Positions 40,330 to 49,001 are shown, numbered from the stretch's first letter. The stretch is DNA of 64,000 nucleotides from Agromyces larvae (GCF_022811705.1 NZ_CP094528.1:186001-250000); one strand, 5' to 3'. Notes: generated from the letters alone by a model not told the origin. Made by a program: numbers and translations.

Positions 40330-41295
40330 TCAGTGCCGGGCGCGCACGTCGCTCGGGGAGCGGCCGAACTCGGCGCGGAAGACGCGGCTGAAGTGCGCGC
40401 CGTCGGCGAAACCCCAGTCGGCGGCGATGCTCGAGATCGACCGTCCGGCGAACGCGGGATCGGCCAGGCGCACCCGGCACTCCTCGAGCCGCCGGCGACG
40501 CACCCACGTCGACACGGTCGTGCCGTTCTCGTGGAAGAGCGCGTGCAGGTGGCGGGGGGAGATGTAGTGCGCGGCGGCGATCGACACGGGGTCGAGGCCG
40601 CCCGTGCGCAGCCGGTCGTCGATGAACCGGGTGATCTCGGCGAACAGCCGTTGCCGGGGGTTCACCTCGACGCGCCCGGCGGCGAGCTCGTTCGAGAGCA
40701 TGGTGACGACGAGGTCGACGGCGTTGCGGCCGATGCGCTCGCCCGAGATCCCCGACACGAGGTCGAAGCGGTCGGCGAGGTTCGCGAGGAACGCGCCGAC
40801 GAGCCCGCCCATGCCGCCGGCCGTGCCCAGCGGAGTGGCGGTGAGTTCGGCGACGGCCTGCTGCGGCAGGTCGACGAGCCGGGAGGGGAACATCACGACG
40901 AGCGTGCGGGAGTCGCCGTCGAAGGCGAGCGAGTACGGTCGGTCGGTCTCGTAGATCGCGATCGAGCCGGGCTGCAGCAGGGTCTCGCGACCGCCTTGCA
41001 CGAGCAGGCCGGTGCCGGCGAGCTGGAGGCCGAGCTTGTAGTAGCGGCGGGGGTCGGCGGCGATGAGCTGCGGGGTGCGTTCGACGGCGTGCTCGGTCGC
41101 CGAGACGATCGAGAAGTGCACCGCGTCGGCCTCGGCGTGGCGGATGGATCCCGAGAACGGGTCGGGCCGGTCGCTCGTGACCTTGAGCGGCACGAACGAT
41201 TCGCTCACGGCGGTGCGGAACGCGGGGAAGTCGAGCGGTTCGAGCGAGGCCGGAGCGCTCGGGCTCGTGCTCGGGCTCGTCGGCGTCGGATGCAT
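40330..41295 (-). CDS. AraC family regulator (NphR/FeaR-like)
   Basis: 321 residues: sensor-like N-terminal domain (LLQPGSIAIYETDRPYSLAF) and AraC DNA-binding domain (DPVSIAAAHYISPRHLHALF; SSIAADWGFADGAHFSRVFR; FGRSPSDVR). FeaR-type regulators activate tyramine oxidase and phenylacetaldehyde dehydrogenase in enterobacteria, so this gene, located just upstream of the aldehyde dehydrogenase/amine oxidase operon, is the natural candidate activator (inference). ATG at 41295 preceded by GGGAGG. Its own promoter has a perfect palindrome between -35 and -10. Confidence 0.88.
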   Translation of the reverse strand: MHPTPTSPSTSPSAPASLEPLDFPAFRTAVSESFVPLKVTSDRPDPFSGSIRHAEADAVHFSIVSATEHAVERTPQLIAADPRRYYKLGLQLAGTGLLVQGGRETLLQPGSIAIYETDRPYSLAFDGDSRTLVVMFPSRLVDLPQQAVAELTATPLGTAGGMGGLVGAFLANLADRFDLVSGISGERIGRNAVDLVVTMLSNELAAGRVEVNPRQRLFAEITRFIDDRLRTGGLDPVSIAAAHYISPRHLHALFHENGTTVSTWVRRRRLEECRVRLADPAFAGRSISSIAADWGFADGAHFSRVFRAEFGRSPSDVRARH

Positions 41296-41334
41296 CGTCG
41301 GAACCTCCCTGCGTCGGTGCACGGTTGCCGACCA

Positions 41335-41366
41335 CCGTAGGACTATCCAGATGGATAGTCAACGCG
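41335..41366 (-). promoter_or_regulatory. araC promoter with operator GACTATCC-AGAT-GGATAGTC in the spacer
   Basis: Minus strand: TTGACT (-35), 17-bp spacer, TACGGT (-10). The palindrome at 41341-41360 (8+4+8, perfect) overlaps the -35 and fills most of the spacer. A bound repressor would exclude RNA polymerase. The TetR gene ends 27 bp away on the same strand and is the likely repressor. Confidence 0.7.
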
Positions 41367-41386
41367 GCTCGGACGATCGGTCGCGC

Positions 41387-41977
41387 TCAGTCGGTCGTCG
41401 ACGACCGCGACGAGCGCGCCGCCCGCTCGGCCACCAGCTCGCGGATGCGACGCAGCACGCGTGCGCTCCCCGGCCCCGAACCCAGCACGAGATCGCGGAA
41501 GACGAGCCCGTCGAGCGCGAACCACACCGTCTCGATGAACGCATCGTCGTCGATGCCGAGCGCGGCGAGCTGATCGGCCGTCGCCCGCCGATACGTCTCG
41601 TAGTACCGCTCGACGTGCGGGCGGAGCTCGGGCCGGCGCCGCGACTCGAGCAGGAGCTCGTACTGGAACGCCTGCATGTCGGTGCTGCGCTCGGCGAGCG
41701 ATTCGATGCCCGACGCGAACCCGTCGGCGGCGACGGTCGCCGCCCGCCCCGAGGCATCCGTCATGCTCGTCTCCCGGAGGCTCTCGGCGACCGCGTACTC
41801 GAGCGCCTCCGCGATGAGCTGATCGCGCGAGCCGAAATGGTGGCGCACGAGGCCGTGCGACACGCCCGCCTCGGCCGCGACCGCGCGGTAGGTGAGGGCG
41901 CGCAGCCCCGACCGCGCGACGACCGTGATCGTCGCCTCGAGCAGGGACCTGCGCCCGGCGGGCGTCGTGGAACTCAC
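41387..41977 (-). CDS. TetR family regulator
   Basis: 196 residues: HTH LRALTYRAVAAEAGVSHGLV followed by RHHFGSRDQLIAEALE; C-terminal ligand domain with FALDGLVFRDLVLGSG. GTG start at 41977 directly downstream of TAGGGT plus six bases, so the mRNA is probably leaderless. It lies upstream of and co-directional with the araC gene whose promoter carries a TetR-like operator, and divergent from the APC permease, either of which it may control. Confidence 0.87.
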   Translation of the reverse strand: MSSTTPAGRRSLLEATITVVARSGLRALTYRAVAAEAGVSHGLVRHHFGSRDQLIAEALEYAVAESLRETSMTDASGRAATVAADGFASGIESLAERSTDMQAFQYELLLESRRRPELRPHVERYYETYRRATADQLAALGIDDDAFIETVWFALDGLVFRDLVLGSGPGSARVLRRIRELVAERAARSSRSSTTD

Positions 41978-41983
41978 ACGAGC

Positions 41984-41989
41984 ACCCTA
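41984..41989 (-). promoter_or_regulatory. -10 element TAGGGT of a leaderless tetR transcript
   Basis: TAGGGT, six bases, then the GTG start codon. The spacing puts transcription start at the start codon. Confidence 0.6.
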
Positions 41990-42108
41990 CGAGGCGATCG
42001 CGCACCGTGCCCGGAACGACAACGGTCGTGCTCGAACCGTCAAGACCCCGTCGCCCGCAGCAACGAGCATTCGAGTCGACCCCCTCCACCCCTGACACAG
42101 GAGTCCGA

Positions 42109-43611
42109 ATGAGTGCGACCACCGTCTCGGAGACCCCGGGGACCGACACGCGGCAGCGTCGCCGCCTCGGCGTCCCGGCCGTCACCGTCCTCATCATCGC
42201 CGCCTCCGCACCGCTCACCGTCATCGCGGGCGGCGCCACCACCGCATACTCGGTGACCGGCTCGATCGCCGTGCCGATCGGCTACATCGTGCTCGCGGTC
42301 GTGCTGGCGATCTTCTCGATCGGGTACGCGGCGATGAGCCGGTTCATCACGAACGCCGGCGCATTCGCCGCCTACGCGGCGCAGGGGCTCGGCCGTCCCG
42401 TCGGCGTGGGCGTCTCGCTCATCGCGCTCGTCGCGTACAGCTGCATGCAGATCGGCATCTGGGGCATGTTCGGGTTCCAGGTCTCGACGCTGCTTGCCGA
42501 GAAGTTCGGCATCGACCTGCCGTGGTGGGTCGGGGTCATCGTGTTCGTCGTCGTGGTCGGGATCCTCGGGGTGAACCGCGTCGACCTGTCGGCGAAGGTG
42601 CTCGGGGTCATCGTCGCCCTCGAGTTCATCGCCGTCACGGTGTTCGACGTCGTCGCGTTCGCCAACCCCGTCGAGGGCTTCACCGCCGACCCCATCTCGC
42701 CCGCCTCCCTGCTGCTGCCGGGCATCGGCGCCGTGCTCGTGTTCGGCATCGCCGCGTTCATGGGCTTCGAATCGGCCGCCATCTACGGCGAGGAGGCGAA
42801 GGACCCGAAGCGCACCGTCGCGCGCGCCACGTTCGCGGCCGTCGTCATCATCGGCGTGTTCTACGCCCTCTCGTCGTGGGCGCTCGCGCTCGCGATCGGC
42901 ACCGACAAGATCTCGTCGGGAGGCATCACCGTCGAAGAGGCCGGACCGCCGCTGTTCTTCGGCTTCGTCGCCGAACGGCTCGGCCTGGTGATGGTCGACT
43001 TCATGTCGCTGCTGTTCATCACGAGCCTGTTCGCCGCGCTGGTCAGCTTCCACAACGCGGTCGCCCGGTACCTGTTCTCGCTCGGCCGCGACGGCGTGCT
43101 GCCCTCGGGACTCGCGAGCGTGCGCGAGCGCAGCGGCGCGCCCTGGGCGGGCTCCATCGCCCAGAGCATCAGCGCCGTCGTCGTGATCGTCGCCTTCGCG
43201 ATCGCGGGCACCGGGTCGGAGCTCGGCCCGCTGTTCCCCGTCGTCACCCTGTTCTCGTGGCTCACGAACACCGGCGCCCTCGGCCTGGTGCTGCTCATGG
43301 CCGTTGTCTCGCTCGCGGTGATCGGGTTCTTCCGGCGCGATGCGCGCGACGTCGGCGTCGGCTCGCGGCTCATCGCGCCGATCATCGCGTTCCTCGCGCT
43401 CGCGACCGTGCTCGTGCTCATCGTCGCGAACTTCAACGTGCTGCTCGACCAGGCCGAGTCGAACGCGCTGACCTTCGTGCTGCCGGGCCTCATCGTCGCA
43501 GCCGGCATCGCCGGTGCGGTGTGGGCGCTCGTCCTGCGCGTGCGGCGGCCCGAGGTGTACGCCCGCATCGGGCGCGGCGCCGAGCAGGCGTCGGCCGAGC
43601 ACCTCGGCTGA
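42109..43611 (+). CDS. APC family amino acid/amine permease
   Basis: 500-residue membrane protein with about 12 hydrophobic segments. APC marks: SAPLTVIAGGATTAY in TM1, GIAAFMGFESAAIYGEEAKD in TM6 and the loop after it, and SFHNAVARYLFSLGRDGVLP in the TM8 region. Proton-driven uptake of an amino acid or amine. Next to the amine oxidase region, an amine such as tyramine is a reasonable guess, no more. ATG at 42109 after ACAGGAG. Confidence 0.88.
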   Translation: MSATTVSETPGTDTRQRRRLGVPAVTVLIIAASAPLTVIAGGATTAYSVTGSIAVPIGYIVLAVVLAIFSIGYAAMSRFITNAGAFAAYAAQGLGRPVGVGVSLIALVAYSCMQIGIWGMFGFQVSTLLAEKFGIDLPWWVGVIVFVVVVGILGVNRVDLSAKVLGVIVALEFIAVTVFDVVAFANPVEGFTADPISPASLLLPGIGAVLVFGIAAFMGFESAAIYGEEAKDPKRTVARATFAAVVIIGVFYALSSWALALAIGTDKISSGGITVEEAGPPLFFGFVAERLGLVMVDFMSLLFITSLFAALVSFHNAVARYLFSLGRDGVLPSGLASVRERSGAPWAGSIAQSISAVVVIVAFAIAGTGSELGPLFPVVTLFSWLTNTGALGLVLLMAVVSLAVIGFFRRDARDVGVGSRLIAPIIAFLALATVLVLIVANFNVLLDQAESNALTFVLPGLIVAAGIAGAVWALVLRVRRPEVYARIGRGAEQASAEHLG

Positions 43612-43627
43612 ACGGGGCATCCGGGCC

Positions 43628-44224
43628 GTGTCGACCGCCGTCGCCCTCCTGGGCGCTGCCGTCACCGCCGCGGCCGTCGCGCTGACTCTTGCATCGGCGG
43701 CGTGCACCGTCGTGCCCGTGCGGCACGGCGGTGCGGTCGTGCGGCGCGAACGGCTCGCGGCCGTCGTGATGGTGGTGTCGGCGGTCGACATGGCGGTGCC
43801 CGCCGTGCAGCCCGTCGCGCCGGTCGTCTGGGGCGGTCTGCTCGCCGCGCTCGCCCTCGCCCTGCTGGTCGTGCCGCGGGCGCGACCCGGCACGCCGGAG
43901 CGGGCCGACCTCGCCCGGCACGCGGGCGCACTGCTCGCGATGGCGGGCATGTGGTTCGCGATGACGGCGGATGCCTCGGGGCCGGCCATCGGCGGCGGGC
44001 ACGCGTCGCACGGGGGGTCGGGGCTGTTCGGTCTGCCGTTCACGGCTGTCGTGGTCGTGGCGGCGCTCGCCCTCGCGGTCGCCGCGCCGACCCCGGCGGC
44101 CGCGACGATGGCGCATCCGCCGGGGCGGGTGCGCACACCGCACACAGCCCGGTGGGCCGCCTGGCGGCACCCGCTCATGGCCGTGGGCATGGCGCTCATG
44201 GCGGTCGCGATGCCGCTCGGGTGA
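43628..44224 (+). CDS. Integral membrane protein (DUF5134-like)
   Basis: 198 residues with five or six hydrophobic stretches and an internal His/Gly loop (GGGHASHGGSG). Layout and the MAGMWFAMTADAS and HPLMAVGMALMAVAMPLG segments resemble actinobacterial DUF5134 proteins, with function unknown. GTG at 43628 is chosen because upstream codons overlap the permease gene; the ribosome site is weak. 17 bp behind the APC gene, probably in the same transcript. Confidence 0.6.
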   Translation: MSTAVALLGAAVTAAAVALTLASAACTVVPVRHGGAVVRRERLAAVVMVVSAVDMAVPAVQPVAPVVWGGLLAALALALLVVPRARPGTPERADLARHAGALLAMAGMWFAMTADASGPAIGGGHASHGGSGLFGLPFTAVVVVAALALAVAAPTPAAATMAHPPGRVRTPHTARWAAWRHPLMAVGMALMAVAMPLG

Positions 44225-44244
44225 GCCGGCGCCGTCGCGGCTGG

Positions 44245-44250
44245 CAGGAT
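44245..44250 (+). promoter_or_regulatory. -10 element CAGGAT of a leaderless transcript
   Basis: CAGGAT, six bases, GTG start of the NIPSNAP-like gene. Confidence 0.5.
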
Positions 44251-44256
44251 GGGCGC

Positions 44257-44562
44257 GTGAAGACGATCCAATTGCGCAGGTACCAGCTCGTCGACGGGAC
44301 GTACGACGCGTTCGTCGCGTGGTGGCAGGAGTGGATGCCCCGGGTGCGCGCCGAAGCCGGCTTCGGCATCGAGTTCGCGTACGGGCTGCCCGAGACGAAC
44401 GAATTCGTGTGGGCGGTCAGCGTCGACGGCGACCGGGCGGAGTTCGAGGCGCGCGAGGCGGCGTACCTCCCGTCGGCGGCCCGGGCGGCGGCCTTCGAGG
44501 GTCAGCCGCAGCGGGTCGCATCGTCGGTCATCCGCATCGTCGAGGACGTCACGGCGTCGTAG
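44257..44562 (+). CDS. NIPSNAP-like small protein
   Basis: 101 residues: IQLRRYQLVDGTYDAFVAWW, FGIEFAYGLPETNEFVWAVS. The pattern fits the NIPSNAP/dimeric alpha-beta barrel group, whose bacterial members have no agreed function. GTG start at 44257, six bases after a CAGGAT -10-like element, suggesting a leaderless mRNA. Overlaps the convergent VanZ-like gene by 14 bp at the 3' ends. Confidence 0.7.
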   Translation: MKTIQLRRYQLVDGTYDAFVAWWQEWMPRVRAEAGFGIEFAYGLPETNEFVWAVSVDGDRAEFEAREAAYLPSAARAAAFEGQPQRVASSVIRIVEDVTAS

Positions 44563-45637
44563 TCGCGTCGCGGCGAGTGTCGTCGTCGCTTCGCACCAGC
44601 CCGCGCGCGTCCATGCCCGCGGCCGCTTGCGCGAGTCCGCGATGGCCGCGCGACGTGAACGCGACCACGATGCTCGCGACCGCGAGCCCGAACGCGGTGA
44701 GGCCGAACGGTGCGGGCAGTTGCGCCAGCACGAGGTAGCCGCCGATGCCGGCGCCGAACCGCACCAGCCGCCACCACAGCACGGGTCGGCGCGACTCGAC
44801 CGCCTCGATGAGCGTCGCGTGCTCGCCGAGCGTCGCGCCCGTGGCCAGCACCGACCAGAGCTGGGCGACGATCGGCACGATCGCCGACCAGGTCGAGACG
44901 GTGTCGCCGACCTCGACGAGCCGGTCGCGGCCGGCGAGCGCGAGCACCGCCGCGTTCACGAGCACGGCGGCTGCGCCGGCGAGCAGCCAGCTCGACAACC
45001 AGTCGGCGAGCATCGCGAGCAACCGTCGGCCTGCCGAGACGGGGCCCGACGCGGCGGGCGCGGCCTCCGGGCGACGACGCGCCTGCACGCGCCGCACGAC
45101 CGGGACGGCCAGCAGCGAGCCGATGATCGCGCCGGCCGTGTTGGTCACCAGGTCGCCGGTGTCGAACACGCGGTACGCGCACGAGAAGACGCCCCACAGC
45201 CCGGTCAGCTGGGTCAGCTCGATCGCGAGCGAGACCGCGGCGCCCGCGATCGTCGCGACGACGACGCCGCGACCGAACAGCAGCCGGGCGAACACCCCGA
45301 GCGGTGCGAACAGCAGCACGTTCAGCGCCGCCTGCTGCAGCGCGGGATTGCGCAGCAGCGATTCGCCGGCGGCCTGCCGACGCAGGATGTCGACGACATC
45401 CTCGAACGGGTTCAGCACCGCGCCGACGCAGGTGTACGAACCGGGCTCGGGGAACGGCAGGAGCGTGTACGCCCACAGCCCGATGGCGTAGAACAGCAGC
45501 GCGATCCAGCCGGCGAACCGCGCCGCCGAGAATCCGCCTCGCCGACGGTAGCTGAGCGCGACGAGGGGCACGAACACGACGAGCAGCACCAGGGCCCCGA
45601 ACAGGATGGCGATGAGGCCGGGCATCAGTCGGTCCAT
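44549..45637 (-). CDS. VanZ-like and RDD domain membrane protein
   Basis: 362 residues. The N-terminal half is VanZ-like (NVLLFAPLGVFARLLFG, AVSLAIELTQLTGLWGVFSC, RVFDTGDLVTNTAGAIIGS). After a charged linker, an RDD domain (LADWLSSWLLAGAAAVLVNA; WWRLVRFGAGIGGYLV) forms the C-terminal half. Such proteins are linked to envelope functions without a proven reaction. ATG at 45637; an ATG at 45625 is the alternative. TACACT plus six bases precedes the first, favouring a leaderless start there. Confidence 0.85.
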   Translation of the reverse strand: MDRLMPGLIAILFGALVLLVVFVPLVALSYRRRGGFSAARFAGWIALLFYAIGLWAYTLLPFPEPGSYTCVGAVLNPFEDVVDILRRQAAGESLLRNPALQQAALNVLLFAPLGVFARLLFGRGVVVATIAGAAVSLAIELTQLTGLWGVFSCAYRVFDTGDLVTNTAGAIIGSLLAVPVVRRVQARRRPEAAPAASGPVSAGRRLLAMLADWLSSWLLAGAAAVLVNAAVLALAGRDRLVEVGDTVSTWSAIVPIVAQLWSVLATGATLGEHATLIEAVESRRPVLWWRLVRFGAGIGGYLVLAQLPAPFGLTAFGLAVASIVVAFTSRGHRGLAQAAAGMDARGLVRSDDDTRRDATTTP

Positions 45638-45643
45638 CGGTCG

Positions 45644-45649
45644 AGTGTA
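45644..45649 (-). promoter_or_regulatory. -10 element TACACT of a leaderless transcript
   Basis: TACACT, six bases, ATG of the VanZ/RDD gene on the minus strand. Confidence 0.6.
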
Positions 45650-45810
45650 CGAACCGGATGCTTCGCCATCGCGTCGAGCTCGGCGCGTGTCGACCGCCGC
45701 GGTGTCCAGCGGTTCTCCAGTGGCGGGCTGCATAGGATCGAGGCATCCCTTCGGAACCGAGTTGTGGTCGACGCTGCCCACCCGGCGGCTCGGCCGAGAG
45801 GAAACGCCAC

Positions 45811-47358
45811 GTGAGCCACGAGTTCGACGCCCGACGCCAGGCCTGGATCGCCCGAGAGGAGCTCGCCGAGCGGATGATCCCGCTCATCGGCGGCCTCTAC
45901 CGCGACCACGGGGTGGTGACCTCGATCCACGGGCGCCGGCTCATCAACCGGTCGCCGGTCGACCTGCTGAAGGCGCACCGGTTCGCCCGGCAGGCCGGCG
46001 ACGTCGAGCTCGACCCGGCGGACACGATCCTGGTGCTCGAGGCGCTGCGCCAGCTCTCGCCCGGCCCGGCGTCGATCGACGTCGCGCGCCTGGTCGCGCG
46101 GTTCCGCGCCGCCGAGGCGGTGGGGGAGGCATCCGACCTGGTCGCGTTCCTGCGCAGCGAGCTCGCGAGCGTCCTGGTGGATGCTCCGGGCGCGGATGCC
46201 CTGGGCGCGGATGCCTCGGGCGAACCGGATGCCTCGGGTGCGCCGCAGGCCGCGACCGGCACCGATGTCGTGCTGTACGGGTTCGGACGCATCGGGCGGC
46301 TGCTGGCCCGCATCCTGATCGCGCACGCCGGCGGCGGCCAGGGGCTCAACCTGCGTGCGATCGTGGTGCGCAAGGGCAGCGAGAACGACCTGCAGAAGCG
46401 CGCGAGCCTGCTGCGCCGCGACTCGGTGCACGGCCCGTTCCAGGGCACGATCGAGGTCGACGAGCAGCGCGACACGATCCTCGCCAACGGCACGCTCATC
46501 CAGGTGATCTACTCCGACGACCCCGCGACCGTCGACTACACCGCGTACGGCATCCGCGACGCGATCGTCGTCGACAACACGGGCCGCTGGCGCGACGAGG
46601 CCGGCCTCGCGCAGCACCTGCGGTCGACCGGGGTCGCGCGCGTGCTGCTCACCGCACCCGGCAAGGGCGCGATCAAGAACATCGTGCACGGCATCAACCA
46701 CGCTTCGATCGAGCCGGGCGACCGCATCCTGTCGGCGGCGTCGTGCACGACGAACGCGATCACGCCCGTGCTCGCCGCGATCGACGAGGCGTACGGCGTC
46801 GAGCGCGGCCACGTCGAGACGGTGCACTCGTTCACCAACGACCAGAACCTCATCGACAACTTCCACTCGGGCGACCGTCGCGGCCGCTCAGCGGTGCTCA
46901 ACATGGTCATCACCGAGACGGGCGCCGCGAAGGCGGTGTCGAAGGCGCTGCCGCAGCTCGAGGGCAAGCTGACCGGGTCGGCGATCCGGGTGCCGACGCC
47001 CGACGTCTCGCTCGCGATCCTGAACCTCCGGCTCGGCCGGCCGGCCTCGAAGGCCGAGCTGAACGCCTACCTGCGCCGCGTGTCGCTCACCTCGCCGCTT
47101 CGCCAGCAGGTCGACTACATCGAGTCGCCCGAGGTCGTGTCGACCGACTTCGTCGGCTCGAACCGCGCCGGCATCGTCGACGGCCTCGCCACCATCGCCG
47201 ACGGCCGCGATGTCGTGCTGTACGTCTGGTACGACAACGAGTACGGCTACTCGTGCCAGGTCGTGCGCGTCATCGAGGCGATGGCGGGCACGCACCCCGT
47301 GGTGCTGCCCGAGCGCGAGCCGGTACGCGTCGAGCGCGCGGCGGCGCCCGTCGGCTGA
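45811..47358 (+). CDS. gap: Glyceraldehyde-3-phosphate dehydrogenase, long form
   Basis: 515 residues, about 150 more than classical GAPDH. Residues 1-125 form a helical domain (AEEL-like helix, LINRSPVDLLKAHRFARQAG). Then a low-complexity linker, then GAPDH: VVLYGFGRIGRLLARIL (NAD), catalytic Cys in SAASCTTNAITPV near residue 311, VHSFTNDQNLIDNFH, and VWYDNEYGYSCQVV near the end. The long form is known in actinobacteria and some proteobacteria; direction of use (glycolytic or gluconeogenic) is not readable. TAGGAT at 45733-45738 is a plausible -10, giving a leader of about 65 bases; GAGAGGAAA precedes the ATG. Confidence 0.93.
   Translation: MSHEFDARRQAWIAREELAERMIPLIGGLYRDHGVVTSIHGRRLINRSPVDLLKAHRFARQAGDVELDPADTILVLEALRQLSPGPASIDVARLVARFRAAEAVGEASDLVAFLRSELASVLVDAPGADALGADASGEPDASGAPQAATGTDVVLYGFGRIGRLLARILIAHAGGGQGLNLRAIVVRKGSENDLQKRASLLRRDSVHGPFQGTIEVDEQRDTILANGTLIQVIYSDDPATVDYTAYGIRDAIVVDNTGRWRDEAGLAQHLRSTGVARVLLTAPGKGAIKNIVHGINHASIEPGDRILSAASCTTNAITPVLAAIDEAYGVERGHVETVHSFTNDQNLIDNFHSGDRRGRSAVLNMVITETGAAKAVSKALPQLEGKLTGSAIRVPTPDVSLAILNLRLGRPASKAELNAYLRRVSLTSPLRQQVDYIESPEVVSTDFVGSNRAGIVDGLATIADGRDVVLYVWYDNEYGYSCQVVRVIEAMAGTHPVVLPEREPVRVERAAAPVG
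46185..46255 (+). repeat. GGATGCC-octamer repeats encoding the GAPDH linker
   Basis: Copies of gcggatgccc/tcggg encode GADALGADASGEPDASGA between the N-terminal and catalytic domains. The octamer GGATGCCT is the same word, in the other orientation, as in the amidohydrolase repeat at 15335. Confidence 0.8.
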
Positions 47359-47422
47359 GGGCGCCTCGCCCGCGCCGGCGCCTCGCCCGCGCCGGCGCGC
47401 TGCCCCCACCTCCCTTCGCCGC

Positions 47423-47483
47423 TGCGCCACTTCGGGCCGGCCTGCGCCAGTTGGGCTGGCGCAGAGGGCGCCGAAGTGGCGCA
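47423..47483. repeat. Nested inverted repeat
   Basis: Outer arms TGCGCCACTTCGG (47423-47435) and CCGAAGTGGCGCA (47471-47483); inner arms CTGCGCCAG (47442-47450) and CTGGCGCAG (47456-47464) with loop TTGGG. Lies between the convergent gap and phosphodiesterase genes, upstream of a separate terminator. Confidence 0.8.
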
Positions 47484-47523
47484 ACGAGGGGGTGTGGGTG
47501 GGCCTGGCTGGCGGGATGCGAGC

Positions 47524-47559
47524 ACCCGACGGGCGAGCGCGCGGGCTCGCCCGTCGGGT
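47524..47559. terminator. Perfect 15-bp hairpin between convergent genes
   Basis: ACCCGACGGGCGAGC (47524-47538), six-base loop, GCTCGCCCGTCGGGT (47545-47559); seven bp past the minus-strand phosphodiesterase stop. Confidence 0.8.
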
Positions 47560-47566
47560 CGCGCGG

Positions 47567-48889
47567 TCAGCGCACCCGGATCGCCTCCTTCAGCACTCGC
47601 CCTTCGGCGGCGGCGGGGGCGTCGTAGCCGAGCAGCGCCGCGATGGTCGGTGCGACGTCGATGTGACGGGGGGCGACCGGCTTCGCGTTCGGACGCACGC
47701 CGGCACCGGCGAGGATCAGCGGCACCTCCATCTCGGTGGTCGAGCCGTGGCGCCCCGAGACCCCGTCGGACGGTGTCGACCAAGACCAACCGGGAGCCGG
47801 CTCGATGAGCAGCTCACCGTGCTTCGGGCTCATGTGCATCGCCTGCTGCGCTTCCTTGTCGTAAACGGCATGGATGTAGGGGAGACCTTCGACCGCGGCA
47901 GTGATGCGCGCGGCCGCATCAGGGTCGTTCTCGGCATCTCCGATGAGGTGCACGTCGGCCACTCCGCCCAGTGTGAGCACCACGTCGGTGTCGGCGGCGG
48001 GCGACTGGTTCGCCGACAGGATCTCGGCCTGGTAGCCGGCGTCGGCGATCGCCGCGAGCACCTCTGCCCCGAATCCGTTCGTGAACGTGGTCATCCCGTG
48101 GTCGCCGGTGATCACGAACGTGGTCCGGCCGTAGATCCCGGCGTCCTTCGCCGCCTGCACGAGCCGGCCGATCTGCTCGTCGATCATCTGCAGCGCGCCG
48201 GGAATGCGGGGATCCTCGGCGCCGCCGTCGTGCCCGATCGCGTCGAGCGTGTCGCAGTAGACCGCCGTCAGGTCGGGGATCTTCGGTACCGTGACCTCCA
48301 CGCCCTGGCTCAGCACCGGCTTGCCGGTCAGCACCGCGACGCCGTCGTCGACGCGCCGCTCGCAGGTGCCGCCGGGCTGCGTATACAGAGCTTCCGGATC
48401 GCCGTAGCTCGTCCCGTGGTCCTGCACGATGAACCACTGCGCAGACGCCACCGTGCCGCCCTGATCGCGAATCGCCTCCGCGATGGTGGGAACCGCGATG
48501 TCCCGGCTCGAGCCGCGCGCGACACCGGCTTCCTCGTCATACCAGAACGCGGTGTTGAGGTGGTGCTCGGGCCACGCTCCTGTGGCGATCGAGGCCCACG
48601 AGGGGTTGGTGATCGAGGTCATCACACCCGTCGAGGTCGTGAGGCTGCCGCGCTTCAGCAGATGCGCGAGGTTCGGCATCGGTGCGCGATCCAGGTAGTC
48701 GATGTCGAAGCCGTCGAGCGCGAGGAGCACGACGTGGTCGGCGGATGCGTGGGGGTGGTGCCGCCCAGGGCCACCGGCGCCCGAACGGTCATCGGTGGCG
48801 CTCGCGGCGGTGGCGCTGAAGCATCCGAATGCGAGTGCACCGGCTGCGACGAGCGCGGCGATGGATCTGGATCTGTTCGAACTGCGCAA
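47567..48889 (-). CDS. Exported alkaline phosphatase superfamily phosphodiesterase (NPP type)
   Basis: 440 residues. An N-terminal Sec signal (RSSNRSRSIAALVAAGALAF with ATAASA cleavage site) exports it. Metal-site motifs: LLALDGFDIDYLD (Asp), nucleophile Thr in MTSITNPSWASIATG, CDTLDAIGHDGG (Asp/His), TFVITGDHGM (Asp-His), and SGRHGSTTEMEVPL (His). These are the six zinc ligands and nucleophile of nucleotide pyrophosphatase/phosphodiesterases. The start is a TTG at 48889 preceded by AAGGAG, because no ATG/GTG fits the signal peptide. Divergent from a second exported phosphoesterase. Confidence 0.87.
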   Translation of the reverse strand: MRSSNRSRSIAALVAAGALAFGCFSATAASATDDRSGAGGPGRHHPHASADHVVLLALDGFDIDYLDRAPMPNLAHLLKRGSLTTSTGVMTSITNPSWASIATGAWPEHHLNTAFWYDEEAGVARGSSRDIAVPTIAEAIRDQGGTVASAQWFIVQDHGTSYGDPEALYTQPGGTCERRVDDGVAVLTGKPVLSQGVEVTVPKIPDLTAVYCDTLDAIGHDGGAEDPRIPGALQMIDEQIGRLVQAAKDAGIYGRTTFVITGDHGMTTFTNGFGAEVLAAIADAGYQAEILSANQSPAADTDVVLTLGGVADVHLIGDAENDPDAAARITAAVEGLPYIHAVYDKEAQQAMHMSPKHGELLIEPAPGWSWSTPSDGVSGRHGSTTEMEVPLILAGAGVRPNAKPVAPRHIDVAPTIAALLGYDAPAAAEGRVLKEAIRVR

Positions 48890-49001
48890 CGTTTCTCCTT
48901 CTTCGGGAAGACGATGGACCTTCGGAACTCCCGGCCGATCGGCCGGACGTGAACGACGCTCTCGACCGCCGCGGCATCGATCAAGCCGAAGCCGGGCGCA
49001 T

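Noticed and set aside
36614..40567. Very long plus-strand open frame antisense to the amine oxidase and aldehyde dehydrogenase
   Set aside because: It has no start signal or domain, and its Arg/Ala/Val-rich composition is what the complement of high-GC coding sequence gives; the minus-strand genes have complete catalytic motifs.
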